Positions 1-12,364 are shown, numbered from the stretch's first letter. The stretch is DNA of 64,000 nucleotides from an uncultured Agathobacter sp. (GCA_934307695.1 CAKRCS010000004.1:157883-221882), one strand, 5' to 3'. Translations and numbers: made by a program. The notes: generated by a model not told the origin, from the sequence alone.

Positions 1-893
1 TCACGGCCTAAGGTAAAGCTCATGAAGCAAAGTGCTGCGAAGCCTGCGATGGTGGTGATGGAGCTTCCTACCACGCTGGTAAGTGTCTTGCTGATAGCGG
101 CTGCCATCGCGTCTTTTTTGTCATCGTACAGACTTCTCTGCTCGTTGTAGCTGTGCCACAGGAAGATCGAGTAGTCCATGGTAACTGCCAGCTGCAATAC
201 CGCCGACAGTGCTTTCGTTATATAAGAAATCTCACCGAGGAAGTAGTTCGTTCCAAGGTTGATAAAGATCATTGCGCCGATGGATGCAAGAAATACGAAA
301 GGTATCAGCCAGCCATCCAGCAGGAGCAGCATTGCAGCACATGCAAGCAATACGGCGAGTCCGACGTAGATCGGCTCCTCCTGCTCACACAGGTCTTTTA
401 AGTCAACAACGAGTGCGGTCATACCGGATACGAAGCACTGCTCACCACAGATGGAACGGATCTCTTTTACCGCCTCCATTGTCAGGTCATCGGATGTTCC
501 TGTGTCAAAGAATACCGCCATCATGGTTGAGTGATCGGTATTAAATTCTTTGTAGATCTTATCCGGTAACAGCTCCATCGGTACAGATAAATCTGCAAGT
601 GAGTCGTACCAGAGTACGGTGTCTACATGATCTACGGCTTCTACCTTCTCTTTGAGTTTTGCCACATCCTTGTTTGGCATATCCTCAAATATCAAAAATG
701 TAAAAGCTCCTTTGTTGAAATCTTCCAGCAATTCATCCTGTCCGATTACGGTTTCCATATCGCTTGGCAGATAGGTCAGCATATCGTAATTAACACGGGT
801 TTTTGCCATTCCTATCGCTGATGGGATCATCAGCAATACGGTAAGGATCAGAATCGGTACGCGGAATTTAACAACCGCTTTTGAAAAACGCAT
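1..893 (-). CDS. RND/MMPL-family transporter, N-terminal part (runs off window start)
   Basis: About 297 residues are visible and the reading frame continues beyond the first base of the window. The protein starts with a single membrane helix after MRFSKAVVKFR, followed by an extracellular porter-like domain. Then comes a cluster of helices containing VGLAVLLACAAMLLLLDGW and the TMDYSIFLWHSYNE segment, which is typical of TM4 of MMPL/RND proteins and carries the proton-relay Asp-Tyr. It lies four bases after the DUF308 gene, so the two are probably one transcript. Substrate cannot be deduced; in Firmicutes such proteins export lipids, peptides or drugs. The nearby TetR gene suggests repressor control, but that is inference. 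Confidence 0.85.
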   Translation of the reverse strand, partial: MRFSKAVVKFRVPILILTVLLMIPSAIGMAKTRVNYDMLTYLPSDMETVIGQDELLEDFNKGAFTFLIFEDMPNKDVAKLKEKVEAVDHVDTVLWYDSLADLSVPMELLPDKIYKEFNTDHSTMMAVFFDTGTSDDLTMEAVKEIRSICGEQCFVSGMTALVVDLKDLCEQEEPIYVGLAVLLACAAMLLLLDGWLIPFVFLASIGAMIFINLGTNYFLGEISYITKALSAVLQLAVTMDYSIFLWHSYNEQRSLYDDKKDAMAAAISKTLTSVVGSSITTIAGFAALCFMSFTLGR

Positions 894-897
894 CTGT

Positions 898-1500
898 TTA
901 GTCCTCCTTCATATCATAATAATCTATATCAATAATATCTGGCGCCTGGTTCTTAACGATCTTGACCATGCTGATTGCAACGCTCAGGTTTAAGATTCCC
1001 TGGGCAAGAAACGAAATGCCAAGCAATACCATCATGACCTGCATCGCATCGGACGGTCTGAATACCAGAACCAATCCCATAACACCGGTTACGATTGCCA
1101 GCGAAAAGGTCAGCCACCATACCCGGATTCCAAAGCCCTTTGCCTCAAGCGCAATCTTTACCTTGAACATGCTCTCTGCCAGCATGCAGATGCCAAGGGA
1201 GATGCAGATGAAGCCCATGACATTTCCGGGCTTGATCAGTGTGATGATACCAAGGGCAAGAAGCAAAAGCCCAAATTGCAGATCATACTGAAATGCCAGT
1301 CGGAACAGATCTTTTGAATAGTATCCGATCAGTTTTATAACGCCGAATACCAGCATGGCAATTCCGAAGAAGTTGCCAATTACCTTTTCCGGTGGTGCCG
1401 GAACAACCAGCATAGCAATTCCCGCGATACAGAATACGATCGATAACAGGATGTAACCATATTTTGCAATTCTCATCGGAAGTACGGAACGCATCTTCAT
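898..1500 (-). CDS. DUF308 (HdeD-like) six-helix membrane protein
   Basis: The 200-residue protein has roughly six hydrophobic segments arranged as three helix pairs, with the glycine-rich phrases (LGIITL, SLGICMLAES, LLGISFLAQGI) that mark the DUF308/HdeD family, and a short acidic C-terminus (DYYDMKED). AAGGAGG lies eight bases before the ATG, which fixes the start. It is the first gene of a two-gene unit with the RND/MMPL transporter. HdeD in E. coli is linked to acid resistance, but no function is established for the Firmicute members, so it is best described as a small membrane protein partnered with an exporter. Confidence 0.8.
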   Translation of the reverse strand: MKMRSVLPMRIAKYGYILLSIVFCIAGIAMLVVPAPPEKVIGNFFGIAMLVFGVIKLIGYYSKDLFRLAFQYDLQFGLLLLALGIITLIKPGNVMGFICISLGICMLAESMFKVKIALEAKGFGIRVWWLTFSLAIVTGVMGLVLVFRPSDAMQVMMVLLGISFLAQGILNLSVAISMVKIVKNQAPDIIDIDYYDMKED

Positions 1501-1635
1501 TTTGTAAGCCTCCTTTTTTCAACATTTACGGTCAAAACCGTTTTCCTGTATAGCAATATATAAAATTTTTATTCCTTTGCACACGGTCAGCGTTGTGCCG
1601 GATGTATAAAAAATAGACACACCCCGCTTTTTTGA

Positions 1636-1669
1636 ATAAAAAATAGACACGGAGGGGTTCCGTGTCTAT
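1636..1669 (-). terminator. Rho-independent terminator after the TetR gene
   Basis: The 11-bp arms at 1643-1653 (ATAGACACGGA) and 1659-1669 pair perfectly around a five-base loop. On the minus strand the stem is followed by a T-rich run. A second copy of the AAAAAATAGACAC half lies just below at 1608-1620, as if the terminator arm had been duplicated. Confidence 0.75.
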
Positions 1670-1752
1670 CTAAATCCATATTTGTTATATGTACTTCATA
1701 TTGCCGAATGACTGCCGCGGCAGATTACCTCTGGCAGCTGCATGGCGGCACA

Positions 1753-2313
1753 CTAGATCTGTCCCTGCAGAAATTCCGATACTTCCCTGGAAAAATCCTT
1801 CTGTATAAGGAACATCCGGCGGACAGACTGTGCGTGTTCTTCCTGCATGCCGTTGTTCAGCCAGTCGATGATCAGACCGAAGCATACGCACTTGTAGTAG
1901 CGGACGATCGTCTGTTTATTCTTGTCAGATATTTCCTCGTCCTTTAATGCCGTGTCCATATATTGCTGGACAAAATATTCACTCACGCTCATAAGGTGCC
2001 GCTCGAATGCCTCACGGCTTACCGACCGGTAAATGTGCATGATCGCTTTCTTGTTCTTTGAAGCAAATTTGATCATCGCATCGAAGCATTCCACGATCGA
2101 GCTGACCGATGGATAACTATGTATAAATCCTTCTGCTTCCTCCTTGATGATCTCCTCCAGAAGTGTAGGAAGATCCTGAAAATGATAGTAGAAGGAATTG
2201 CGGTTAATGCCACACTTTTCTACGATATCCTTAACGGTGATCTCACTTAGCGGGCGTTCCTCCAATAAGGTAATAAAAGTTTGTTTTATTGCTTTACATG
2301 TGAAATTGGCCAT
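1753..2313 (-). CDS. TetR/AcrR-family transcriptional regulator
   Basis: The 186-residue protein has an N-terminal TetR helix-turn-helix at about residues 8-52, with ITVKDIVEKCGINRNSFYYH carrying the recognition helix and the typical xFYYHF ending. The all-helical C-terminal half resembles the DhaS-type regulators, which often sense small ligands. It lies upstream of the DUF308-RND/MMPL pair and is separated from it by a terminator, so control of that exporter is plausible but unproven. The start has CAGGAG upstream. It follows the DUF5684 gene by 34 bases and may be co-transcribed with it. Confidence 0.85.
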   Translation of the reverse strand: MANFTCKAIKQTFITLLEERPLSEITVKDIVEKCGINRNSFYYHFQDLPTLLEEIIKEEAEGFIHSYPSVSSIVECFDAMIKFASKNKKAIMHIYRSVSREAFERHLMSVSEYFVQQYMDTALKDEEISDKNKQTIVRYYKCVCFGLIIDWLNNGMQEEHAQSVRRMFLIQKDFSREVSEFLQGQI

Positions 2314-2347
2314 AGCTGCTTACTCCTGTGATTTGCTTCTTTTCTCT

Positions 2348-3367
2348 TTAGTCCTCCGGTGCGGAATAATCTCCGCCATTATTGTCGGAATGCGGATATT
2401 CCGGCTGGCTGTAATCCTGTCCATACTGCGGCGCACTCTGCTGTGGCTGTCCGTAGTTCGGATCATACTGTGGTGCTGCCTGCTGTGGCTGTCCGTAGTT
2501 CGGATCATACTGTGGTGCTGCCTGCTGTGGCTGTCCATAGTTCGGATCATACTGTGGTGCTGCCTGCTGTGGCTGTCCGTAGTTCGGATCGTACTGTGGT
2601 GCTGCCTGCTGTGGCTGTCCATAGTTCGGATCGTACTGTGGTGCTGCCTGCTGCGGCTGTCCATAGTTTGGCTGACCGTACTGCTGCTGTCCATAGTTTG
2701 GCTGACCATATTGCGGCTGGCCATAATACTGCTGGTTCATTCCCTGCTGCTGGCCATAGTAATTCTGTCCGTACTGCTGATTGTAACCGTATGGATTTCC
2801 ATACGGATTGTTGGTGTTCATTCCATTTGGCCCATAATACATATAGTTCCTGCCAAATGCCAGAATGCTGTAAAAGATATGCGGTAAGAAGAAAAGTCCG
2901 ACTGCAAATCCGCCGCTTACCCCAAAGCTCTTTGCAAGCCCTGCGCACTGCATTGCCCGGAAAACAATACAAAGGATTCCACAGACAACAAGCACAAGTC
3001 CCGCAATGATTATGACAAATCCGTATGTCATCAGGACATCATCGGAAGGGTTATAATTTACCGTATTCAAAACCCCGAATGCAATAACAAAAAACAGCAC
3101 CGCAAATGCTGCGACCGCTCCTATGTTCAAAATCGAGCAGATCAAAAAGCCCCAGAATAAATTCTTCTTACCGGATACTTTATAAAGAACATAGTCCTTA
3201 TAAAATGGAATCAAGGAAGCCCATCCATGTTCCCCGGCTTTGTCAAAAATGCGCCATAACGCAACGATCATCAGCACAAACAGTGCAAATGATATTAGGT
3301 TCGATGTCACGGAGCTTCCCCCGAACACCTCCTGATAAACATCCCCATAGTCATAGTAATCGTACAT
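2348..3367 (-). CDS. DUF5684-type membrane protein with Q/P/Y-rich repeat tail
   Basis: The 339-residue protein has an N-terminal membrane half (about residues 20-165, four helices). It contains the DUF5684 signature region around WRIFDKAGEHGWASLIPFYK. The C-terminal half is low-complexity, rich in Gln, Tyr, Pro and Gly, and ends in a short acidic tail. Within it, 14-residue units QPQQAAPQYDPNYG occur five times exactly and once in diverged form. The tail is probably disordered and cytoplasmic. Function is unknown; relatives with such tails are common in Lachnospiraceae. The repeats make copy-number change likely. Confidence 0.75.
   Translation of the reverse strand: MYDYYDYGDVYQEVFGGSSVTSNLISFALFVLMIVALWRIFDKAGEHGWASLIPFYKDYVLYKVSGKKNLFWGFLICSILNIGAVAAFAVLFFVIAFGVLNTVNYNPSDDVLMTYGFVIIIAGLVLVVCGILCIVFRAMQCAGLAKSFGVSGGFAVGLFFLPHIFYSILAFGRNYMYYGPNGMNTNNPYGNPYGYNQQYGQNYYGQQQGMNQQYYGQPQYGQPNYGQQQYGQPNYGQPQQAAPQYDPNYGQPQQAAPQYDPNYGQPQQAAPQYDPNYGQPQQAAPQYDPNYGQPQQAAPQYDPNYGQPQQSAPQYGQDYSQPEYPHSDNNGGDYSAPED
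2438..2689. repeat. 42-bp in-frame tandem repeat inside the DUF5684 gene
   Basis: Units beginning CTGCTGTGGCTGTCC start at 2438, 2480, 2522, 2564, 2606 and 2648, an exact 42-bp period. The first unit is diverged. The near identity at third codon positions suggests recent duplication or ongoing slippage, and each gain or loss keeps the reading frame. Confidence 0.9.
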
Positions 3368-3459
3368 AACTTTTCCTCCCTGTTTAACAACTACTGTCTC
3401 TGTGTAACTATCCTGTGTCTGCCGGATGTGGCAGTCACTTATATCTCACAGCCTCCCGA

Positions 3460-3684
3460 TCATTCTCCCGGACTGCTGGAAATAACTTTGCCTGTGTTCC
3501 AGAGTAACGCGGTCTTTTCCGCCGCCTGCCGTCTCTCGTCCTCGTTGTGGAAGTCGATGTTGACGGAGTGGCATCCACATTCCATGCACATAACGTAGTA
3601 GGAACAGCCATTCTCCTCCTCAAGCAGAGCGCCTCCGCCGCAAAGCGGACAATCGTTCAAATCAATCAATTCGTATAATTCCAT
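3460..3684 (-). CDS. Lar-like small zinc-ribbon protein
   Basis: The 74-residue protein has two Cys pairs (CPLCGG near the start and CMECG in the middle), a pattern like that of Lar restriction-alleviation proteins, which carry CPFCGG...C..CGA followed by a W-N motif; here LLWNTG is present near the end. An in-frame ATG lies 18 bases upstream, but only the chosen one has AAGGAG at the right distance. Lar of phage Rac alleviates type I restriction. The Firmicute homologues are common outside prophages and their role is unproven. Confidence 0.6.
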   Translation of the reverse strand: MELYELIDLNDCPLCGGGALLEEENGCSYYVMCMECGCHSVNIDFHNEDERRQAAEKTALLWNTGKVISSSPGE

Positions 3685-4013
3685 TGGATTCTCCTTTTCC
3701 ATAATAGTGCTATCTTATCACATCTTGCTGCTTTACGGCAAGCGTCTTAATAATATTATTATATCATGACGCGCATTCCAATCATGCAAGCATTGATCCG
3801 CGAGTTCGTCTGATATTCCTTCTCCCTTGCTCCATTATAGTCGATATTGGTAAAAAAACGCAAATAATGTTGAAATTTTTCAAAGAAAAAGCATTTTCTT
3901 ACATCCCCTTTACCAACCATATATTTTTCTATAAAATTGTGTAGTATTATGTAGTCTTTTATCGTATAATGGTCTTAGGGGAAATGTAAGGAATTTAATC
4001 AAGGAGAATATTA

Positions 4014-4811
4014 GTGACAAAGAGATATACATTGTTTTTAGATGAAAGTGAAACACATAAGCATGATAGGGTTGCACACAATGATAGCGACTATCATTTT
4101 TGTATGGCAGGCGTTATTGTCGCAGAAGATGATTATGCTCAATTACAAAGTAGCGTTAATCAGTTAAAACGCAACGTATGGCCCGAATTAAGTAATCCCG
4201 AAAGTGTAATATTGCATCAGATGCGATTGATCGAGGCAGAAAAAGGGCGTTTGGATACAAGCAAATATCCAGAATATTCAAAATTTAATCGACGCTCAGA
4301 ACGTATAAAATTTTATGATGAACTTAAAAAGGTTTTTGTTAATAATAAGTTAACAATAGTTGGAAGTAGTATTAACGAAGATAATTTAAAGATGTTTTAC
4401 TGGGTTGTGGGAAAAAACAAACAAGATCAATATTTAGTGGCAATGCAATTATTACTAGAGAATTATTGCCATTTTTTGTGTATGAATAATGCAGTTGGAA
4501 ATATAATATATGAACATAGAGAACTGATAGGAGACGAAAAACTTAGAGATAAATATTACCACATGAAACTTATGGGATCAATGTATATGACTAAGGAGGC
4601 AGCGGAAAAGCGGCTTTTGGGAATTGATTTCATAGATAAAGCGGATAATGAAGCCGGACTTCAAATAGCTGATTTTGTCCCCAATTCATTTGCCAGAAAC
4701 CATGCAGGAATTAGTCAACCTAATCCGAATATTTTCACAACACTACGTTATAGCCTATATGATGGAAACATTGGAAAAAGAGACCGCTTCGGAATAAAAT
4801 ATATGCCTTAA
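4014..4811 (+). CDS. DUF3800 protein (RNase H-like fold family)
   Basis: The 265-residue protein starts with a GTG codon preceded by AAGGAG. The N-terminus TLFLDESE carries the acidic pair (Asp10, Glu11) typical of DUF3800. The C-terminal GLQIADFVPNSFAR matches the family's conserved QxADxxA block. The predicted fold is RNase H-like, which would imply a metal-dependent nuclease, but activity is not shown for the family. The gene is much more AT-rich than its neighbours and is the only plus-strand gene in this part of the window, suggesting transfer. A promoter, structured RNA and terminator follow at once, and small structured RNAs have been reported next to DUF3800 genes. Confidence 0.85.
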   Translation: MTKRYTLFLDESETHKHDRVAHNDSDYHFCMAGVIVAEDDYAQLQSSVNQLKRNVWPELSNPESVILHQMRLIEAEKGRLDTSKYPEYSKFNRRSERIKFYDELKKVFVNNKLTIVGSSINEDNLKMFYWVVGKNKQDQYLVAMQLLLENYCHFLCMNNAVGNIIYEHRELIGDEKLRDKYYHMKLMGSMYMTKEAAEKRLLGIDFIDKADNEAGLQIADFVPNSFARNHAGISQPNPNIFTTLRYSLYDGNIGKRDRFGIKYMP

Positions 4812-4829
4812 AAGGGGGAAAATAGTATA

Positions 4830-4858
4830 TTGACAAAATTCGTTACATATAATAGAAT
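4830..4858 (+). promoter_or_regulatory. Sigma-A promoter for the DUF3800-associated RNA
   Basis: TTGACA at 4830-4835 and TAGAAT at 4853-4858 are separated by exactly 17 bases. The start of transcription is expected near 4862-4866, directly at the first helix of the RNA. No open reading frame of note follows before the terminator. Confidence 0.7.
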
Positions 4859-4861
4859 GCG

Positions 4862-5003
4862 TATAGGGATTGGGAGATTCCAGCTACGCTTTGCGTCTAT
4901 GCAAGAGACAATCGCTGGGTTAGCCAAAAGCTAAGTATGGAGAAAAATACAATCGGCAACGAACCCTATATCAAAAAAGCTACCGTGTCAGGTAGCTTTT
5001 TTG
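4862..5003 (+). ncRNA. Structured small RNA beside DUF3800 (about 140 nt)
   Basis: The segment between promoter and terminator folds into consecutive helices read directly from the sequence. A closing helix pairs TATAGGG 4862-4868 with CCCTATA 4964-4970. Helix CCAGC 4880-4884 pairs with GCTGG 4914-4918 and encloses TTTGC/GCAAG (4890-4894/4901-4905). Hairpin TTAGC/GCTAA is at 4920-4924/4930-4934. GTAT/ATAC at 4935-4938/4947-4950 has the loop GGAGAAAA. The terminator then follows. I recall published structured-RNA motifs named after DUF3800 (several numbered classes) but cannot match this one to a class. An untranslated RNA working with the DUF3800 protein is inference. Confidence 0.6.
4973..5003. 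terminator. Bidirectional terminator between the small RNA and the MATE gene
   Basis: AAAAAAGCTACC and GGTAGCTTTTTT pair around the six-base loop GTGTCA. The A-run on one side and T-run on the other let it serve both the plus-strand RNA and the minus-strand MATE exporter. Confidence 0.9.
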
Positions 5004-5035
5004 TGTTCTTGACTATATTATAAGCGCAAATATTA

Positions 5036-6409
5036 TTACGCTTTGTCCAAGGATTTAAAAGTCGCGCGGCGCCGTACCCTTGCAAAAAGTATCACAAAGC
5101 AGATCAGATGCACGCTCGCTGTGATTGCCCAGGATACCGGGTAGGACAAAAACAGGACGGTAAGCGTATGGTACTTCGGGATCTTGAATACCGTGGCAAC
5201 CCACAGAAGCCGCAGTCCACATGCGCCAAGCAGCGACACGATCATCGGTGCGATCGCATAGCCCATGCCCCGCAGCGCGCCTACCAGCACATCCATGATT
5301 CCGCAAAGTGCATACGTTCCGCAGATCACCTTCATACGAACCATTCCCTCTGCGATGACCGCCTCGTCATTCGTATAGATGCGCAGCAGCTGGTTTCCGA
5401 ACAGGACTGCCCCGTTTCCAAGCACAAGCCCCACAACTGTCACACAACAGATACACTGAAATAGGATCTTCTGGATTCTTTTATATTTTCCGGCACCCAT
5501 ATTCTGTCCGACAAAGGATACGGCTGCCTGATGGAAAGCGTTCATTGCGACATAGACAAAGCCCTCAATGTTCGCCGCCGCGGAGTTGCCCGCAACCACG
5601 ACCGAGCCGAACGAATTGACAGATGCCTGGATCACGACATTTGACAGGGAGAATACAACTCCCTGAAAGCCTGCCGGAAGTCCGATCCGTATGATCTGCA
5701 GAACGGTATTTTTGTCCATGTGAAGATTCCTAAGAGTCAGGTGGAATGCGCCGCTCTCCCGGCACAGACAGCTCAGGATCAGCGCTGCTGAGATGCACTG
5801 CGCGATGACGGTAGCCATCGCGACGCCCGCAACATCCATGCGGAATACGATGACAAACAACAGATTCAGCCCCACGTTGATCACACCGGAAAAGAGCAGG
5901 AAGTATAGCGGTCTCTGGGTATCGCCTTTTGCCCGTAGCAGTGCCGCGCCGAAGTTATAGACCATCATTGCAGGCATTCCCATAAAATAGATGCGCAGAT
6001 ACAGCGCGGATAATTCGATCACATCCTCCGGTGAGCTCATCCACTCTAAAAGCTGTCTGGAAAAGACGGCGCCGAAGCCCGCGAGAAAAATTCCACTGAC
6101 GATGCTGATCAGAATTGCAGTATGTACAGTTTTGGACAGAGCCTCTTCCTCTTTTGCACCTAAATATTTCGCGGCAAGTACATTCGCACCCACGGATAAG
6201 CCGACAAACAGATTGACCATCAGATTGATGAGTGCCGAGGTCGATCCCACCGCCGCAAGTGAATTATCCCCCGCAAAATGTCCCACTACGACAATATCCG
6301 CCGCATTGAACAATAGCTGCAGGATGCTTGAGCACATGAGCGGCAGTGCGAACAGCAGTAGCTTCCCCAGAAGCGGTCCGTTTATCATATCAATTTCGTG
6401 TTTCTTCAT
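5036..6409 (-). CDS. MATE-family efflux transporter
   Basis: The protein is about 457 residues, the usual MATE length, with twelve hydrophobic segments in two homologous halves. The first half carries PLMCSSILQLLFNAADIVVVG and the second carries LPAGFQGVVFSLSNVVIQ, both typical of the NorM/DinF superfamily. An ATG eight codons upstream lacks a ribosome binding site, whereas GAGGG precedes the chosen start. Such proteins use a Na+ or H+ gradient to expel drugs or metabolites; the substrate cannot be told from sequence. It is monocistronic, sharing a terminator with the small RNA. Confidence 0.9.
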   Translation of the reverse strand: MKKHEIDMINGPLLGKLLLFALPLMCSSILQLLFNAADIVVVGHFAGDNSLAAVGSTSALINLMVNLFVGLSVGANVLAAKYLGAKEEEALSKTVHTAILISIVSGIFLAGFGAVFSRQLLEWMSSPEDVIELSALYLRIYFMGMPAMMVYNFGAALLRAKGDTQRPLYFLLFSGVINVGLNLLFVIVFRMDVAGVAMATVIAQCISAALILSCLCRESGAFHLTLRNLHMDKNTVLQIIRIGLPAGFQGVVFSLSNVVIQASVNSFGSVVVAGNSAAANIEGFVYVAMNAFHQAAVSFVGQNMGAGKYKRIQKILFQCICCVTVVGLVLGNGAVLFGNQLLRIYTNDEAVIAEGMVRMKVICGTYALCGIMDVLVGALRGMGYAIAPMIVSLLGACGLRLLWVATVFKIPKYHTLTVLFLSYPVSWAITASVHLICFVILFARVRRRATFKSLDKA

Positions 6410-6527
6410 TTCACTGATTCCCTCTTTCAACATCGAATAGCTATCATTTTACTTCATTTTTACAAAACCGCAAGTACTTTGTTCTCTTATACATAGGAAA
6501 CGGATTTTTCTATAAGACATAAACAGA

Positions 6528-6547
6528 GCGCACCCTTGCGGATGCGC
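6528..6547 (-). terminator. Probable terminator of the ATP synthase operon
   Basis: GCGCACCC at 6528-6535 pairs with GGATGCGC at 6540-6547 with one mismatch. On the minus strand it is followed by a moderately T-rich stretch. It sits just after the atpC stop codon. Confidence 0.6.
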
Positions 6548-6575
6548 CCCATCTTAATCATATACGCTTATGAAA

Positions 6576-6989
6576 TTATCGCATTCCTGCGGCATCGATA
6601 CGGATAAGTGCCTTGCGAAGCGCAAACTCTGCACGCTTGACATCGATATCCTCGGTGTGTGCGGCAAGTCTTTCCTCCGCACGCATCTTTGCGGCTTCCG
6701 CCCGGTCTACGTCGATCTCGGTCGGCCACTCTGCAAGCTCTGCGAGAAGTGTGACCTTATCGTTTAAGATCTCCGCAAATCCGGCGTGGACTGCTGCGAT
6801 CTTCTCCTCCTCGCCACTGTGGATCGTCACAATGCCCGGAGCAAGAACCGTCGTCATCGGAATGTGATCTTTGTATACACCGATCTCTCCCTCGGATGTG
6901 ACAAACTCCAAGAAGTCTGCCTCACCGGTATAGAAGATACGGTCTGGAGTAATTATCTCTACTTTGAAAAAACGACTTCCTTCTGCCAT
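6576..6989 (-). CDS. atpC: F-type ATP synthase epsilon subunit
   Basis: The 137-residue protein has the standard two-domain form: an N-terminal beta-sandwich (FKVEIITPDRIFYTGEADFLEFVTSEGEIGV..HIP) and a C-terminal helical hairpin rich in Ala, Glu and Arg. It is part of the F1 central stalk and regulates ATP hydrolysis. It follows atpD by 11 bases and is the last gene of the operon. Confidence 0.95.
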   Translation of the reverse strand: MAEGSRFFKVEIITPDRIFYTGEADFLEFVTSEGEIGVYKDHIPMTTVLAPGIVTIHSGEEEKIAAVHAGFAEILNDKVTLLAELAEWPTEIDVDRAEAAKMRAEERLAAHTEDIDVKRAEFALRKALIRIDAAGMR

Positions 6990-7000
6990 TTACTCACCCC

Positions 7001-8395
<1,395 letters not shown>

Positions 8396-8426
8396 TTATT
8401 CTCCTTATATTTGATAATGTTAAGTG

Positions 8427-8486
8427 TGAAAACTGCGGCTGGATCATTCATGCACTGCATGCTCGCGATCGCAGCAGCTGTTTTCA
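8427..8486 (-). other. Intercistronic inverted repeat between atpG and atpD
   Basis: TGAAAAC at 8427-8433 pairs with GTTTTCA at 8480-8486, extended inward by GC pairs after one mismatch. The loop region contains further self-complementary stretches (GATC, ATGCA/TGCAT). There is no T-run, so it is not a usual terminator. A role in mRNA processing or stability, which could adjust subunit ratios, is possible. Confidence 0.4.
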
Positions 8487-8509
8487 TTGTGGGATGTTTA
8501 TCCACACCC

Positions 8510-9367
8510 CTATGAAATCGCATTCGCGCCGGCAATGATCTCCGTAAGCTCCTGTGTGATGGAGCCCTGACGCGCACGATTGTATTTTAATGTCAGATCA
8601 CTGATCATATCCTCGGCATTGCTGGTTGCGGAATCCATCGCCTGCATTCTGGCTCCGTTCTCACTGGCAACCGCCTCGACAAGCGCTCCATAAAAAAGGC
8701 TTGTCACATACTTTGGAATGATGGTGTTGAGTGCTTCTTCCTCATTCGGCTCATAGTTCATCAGAATGTTTGAGTCCTCCGCGTCATCCGCATCGGTATC
8801 GATCTCGACCGGCAGAAGCTTGATCATCTGTGGTTCGTGTGACACCGTGTTCTTAAAGTGCGTATACGCTAAATAGATCTCGCCGACTTCACCGGAGGTA
8901 AATGCTTCGAGCACTTTGCTGCAAAGCGCTGCGGCATCCGGATATGTCGGATTCTCCATGATATGAGAGGCATTTTCTGCAATATGGTAACCCCTGCGCT
9001 CCAAGCTCTCTACGCCCTTGCCTCCGACTGCATAAATCTCCACATCATCAGTGTTCCAGCCTGCCCCGGTAACGAGCTTGACGATGTTGGAGTTGTAGCC
9101 GCCTGCAAGTCCCCGGTTGGAGGTAATGACAACCACTGCCTTCTTGGTCGATTCGCCTGCTGTCAGATACGGATGATCGATGTTACCGCTTCTGGCGAGC
9201 ATGGATTTAACCGTCCTGTACATGTAGTTGAAATACGGATCGGTCTGTTCTGCGCGGGACTTTGCCTTCTGCAGCTTGACGGTAGAAACAAGCTTCATTG
9301 CTTTGGTGATCTGCTGTGTGCTGGAAATACTCTGTTTTCTTCGCTTAATGTCTCGCATTGAGGCCAT
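8510..9367 (-). CDS. atpG: F-type ATP synthase gamma subunit
   Basis: The 285-residue protein begins MASMRDIKRRKQSISSTQQITKAM, the highly conserved N-terminal helix of the rotor shaft, and ends with the matching C-terminal helix (NRARQGSITQELTEIIAGANAI). The middle Rossmann-like domain contains VVVITSNRGLAGGYN. It couples rotation of the c-ring to the catalytic sites. It is 26 bases downstream of atpA. Confidence 0.96.
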   Translation of the reverse strand: MASMRDIKRRKQSISSTQQITKAMKLVSTVKLQKAKSRAEQTDPYFNYMYRTVKSMLARSGNIDHPYLTAGESTKKAVVVITSNRGLAGGYNSNIVKLVTGAGWNTDDVEIYAVGGKGVESLERRGYHIAENASHIMENPTYPDAAALCSKVLEAFTSGEVGEIYLAYTHFKNTVSHEPQMIKLLPVEIDTDADDAEDSNILMNYEPNEEEALNTIIPKYVTSLFYGALVEAVASENGARMQAMDSATSNAEDMISDLTLKYNRARQGSITQELTEIIAGANAIS

Positions 9368-9393
9368 TTCTTACCACCTGCTTTCTTTCCGTC

Positions 9394-11479
<2,086 letters not shown>

Positions 11480-11492
<13 letters not shown>

Positions 11493-12013
11493 GTTGAGTT
11501 ATTCATCTCCTTTAACGTTTCGTCTACGAGAGTGTCCTGAATCTGTGTATCGATGGATGCGCTGACGACCTTCTGTGCCATCAGGGACGCAATCTGGATC
11601 ATCTCCTGCTTCATGTCGTCCATCGCATGCTTCTTCTCAAGCTCTGCCTCTTCCTGCGCTCTTTTGATAATGCGGGATGCTTCTTCCTTTGCTTCGTCGA
11701 TAATTCTGGCTTCATTCTTGATCGCTTTCTGTCTTGCCTCGGAAAGAATTTCCTCGGCTTCTTTATCGATCTCCTTCAGCCTGCCTTCATATTCGGCTTT
11801 TAATGCGGCGGCAGTTTCCTTGTCATCCTTCGCGGAGTTGATGTCATTTGCGATTCGTTCCTGTCGATCCTTAAGAAGTTTTCTTGCAGGGTCAAACAGC
11901 AGATATGACATCAGCAAAAACAGGAAAAATACTGCTACGGCAAGTAATATCGTATCGAAGAGCAGCTGCGCATCCAGATTAAATAGAAAGCTATAATCTT
12001 CTTGTGCTAACAA
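11480..12013 (-). CDS. atpF: F-type ATP synthase b subunit
   Basis: The 177-residue protein has one N-terminal membrane helix (LLFDTILLAVAVFFLFLLMSYLLF), then RKLLKDRQERIANDINSAKDD and a long charged coiled coil. This is the peripheral-stalk layout. It lies 40 bases after atpE. The frame ends inside the start of atpH. Confidence 0.95.
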
Positions 12014-12053
12014 ACGTTTACTCTCCTTTCCGTTTTATTGCGGCGTATTGATC

Positions 12054-12356
<303 letters not shown>

Positions 12357-12364
12357 TTATGCCG

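Noticed and set aside
2198-2887. Leu/Trp/Val-rich plus-strand frame opposite the DUF5684 tail
   Set aside because: It is generated by the 42-bp repeat read on the other strand.
4848-4853. TATAAT as the -10 box of the DUF3800-associated RNA
   Set aside because: It is only 12 bases from TTGACA; TAGAAT five bases on gives the ideal 17-base spacing.
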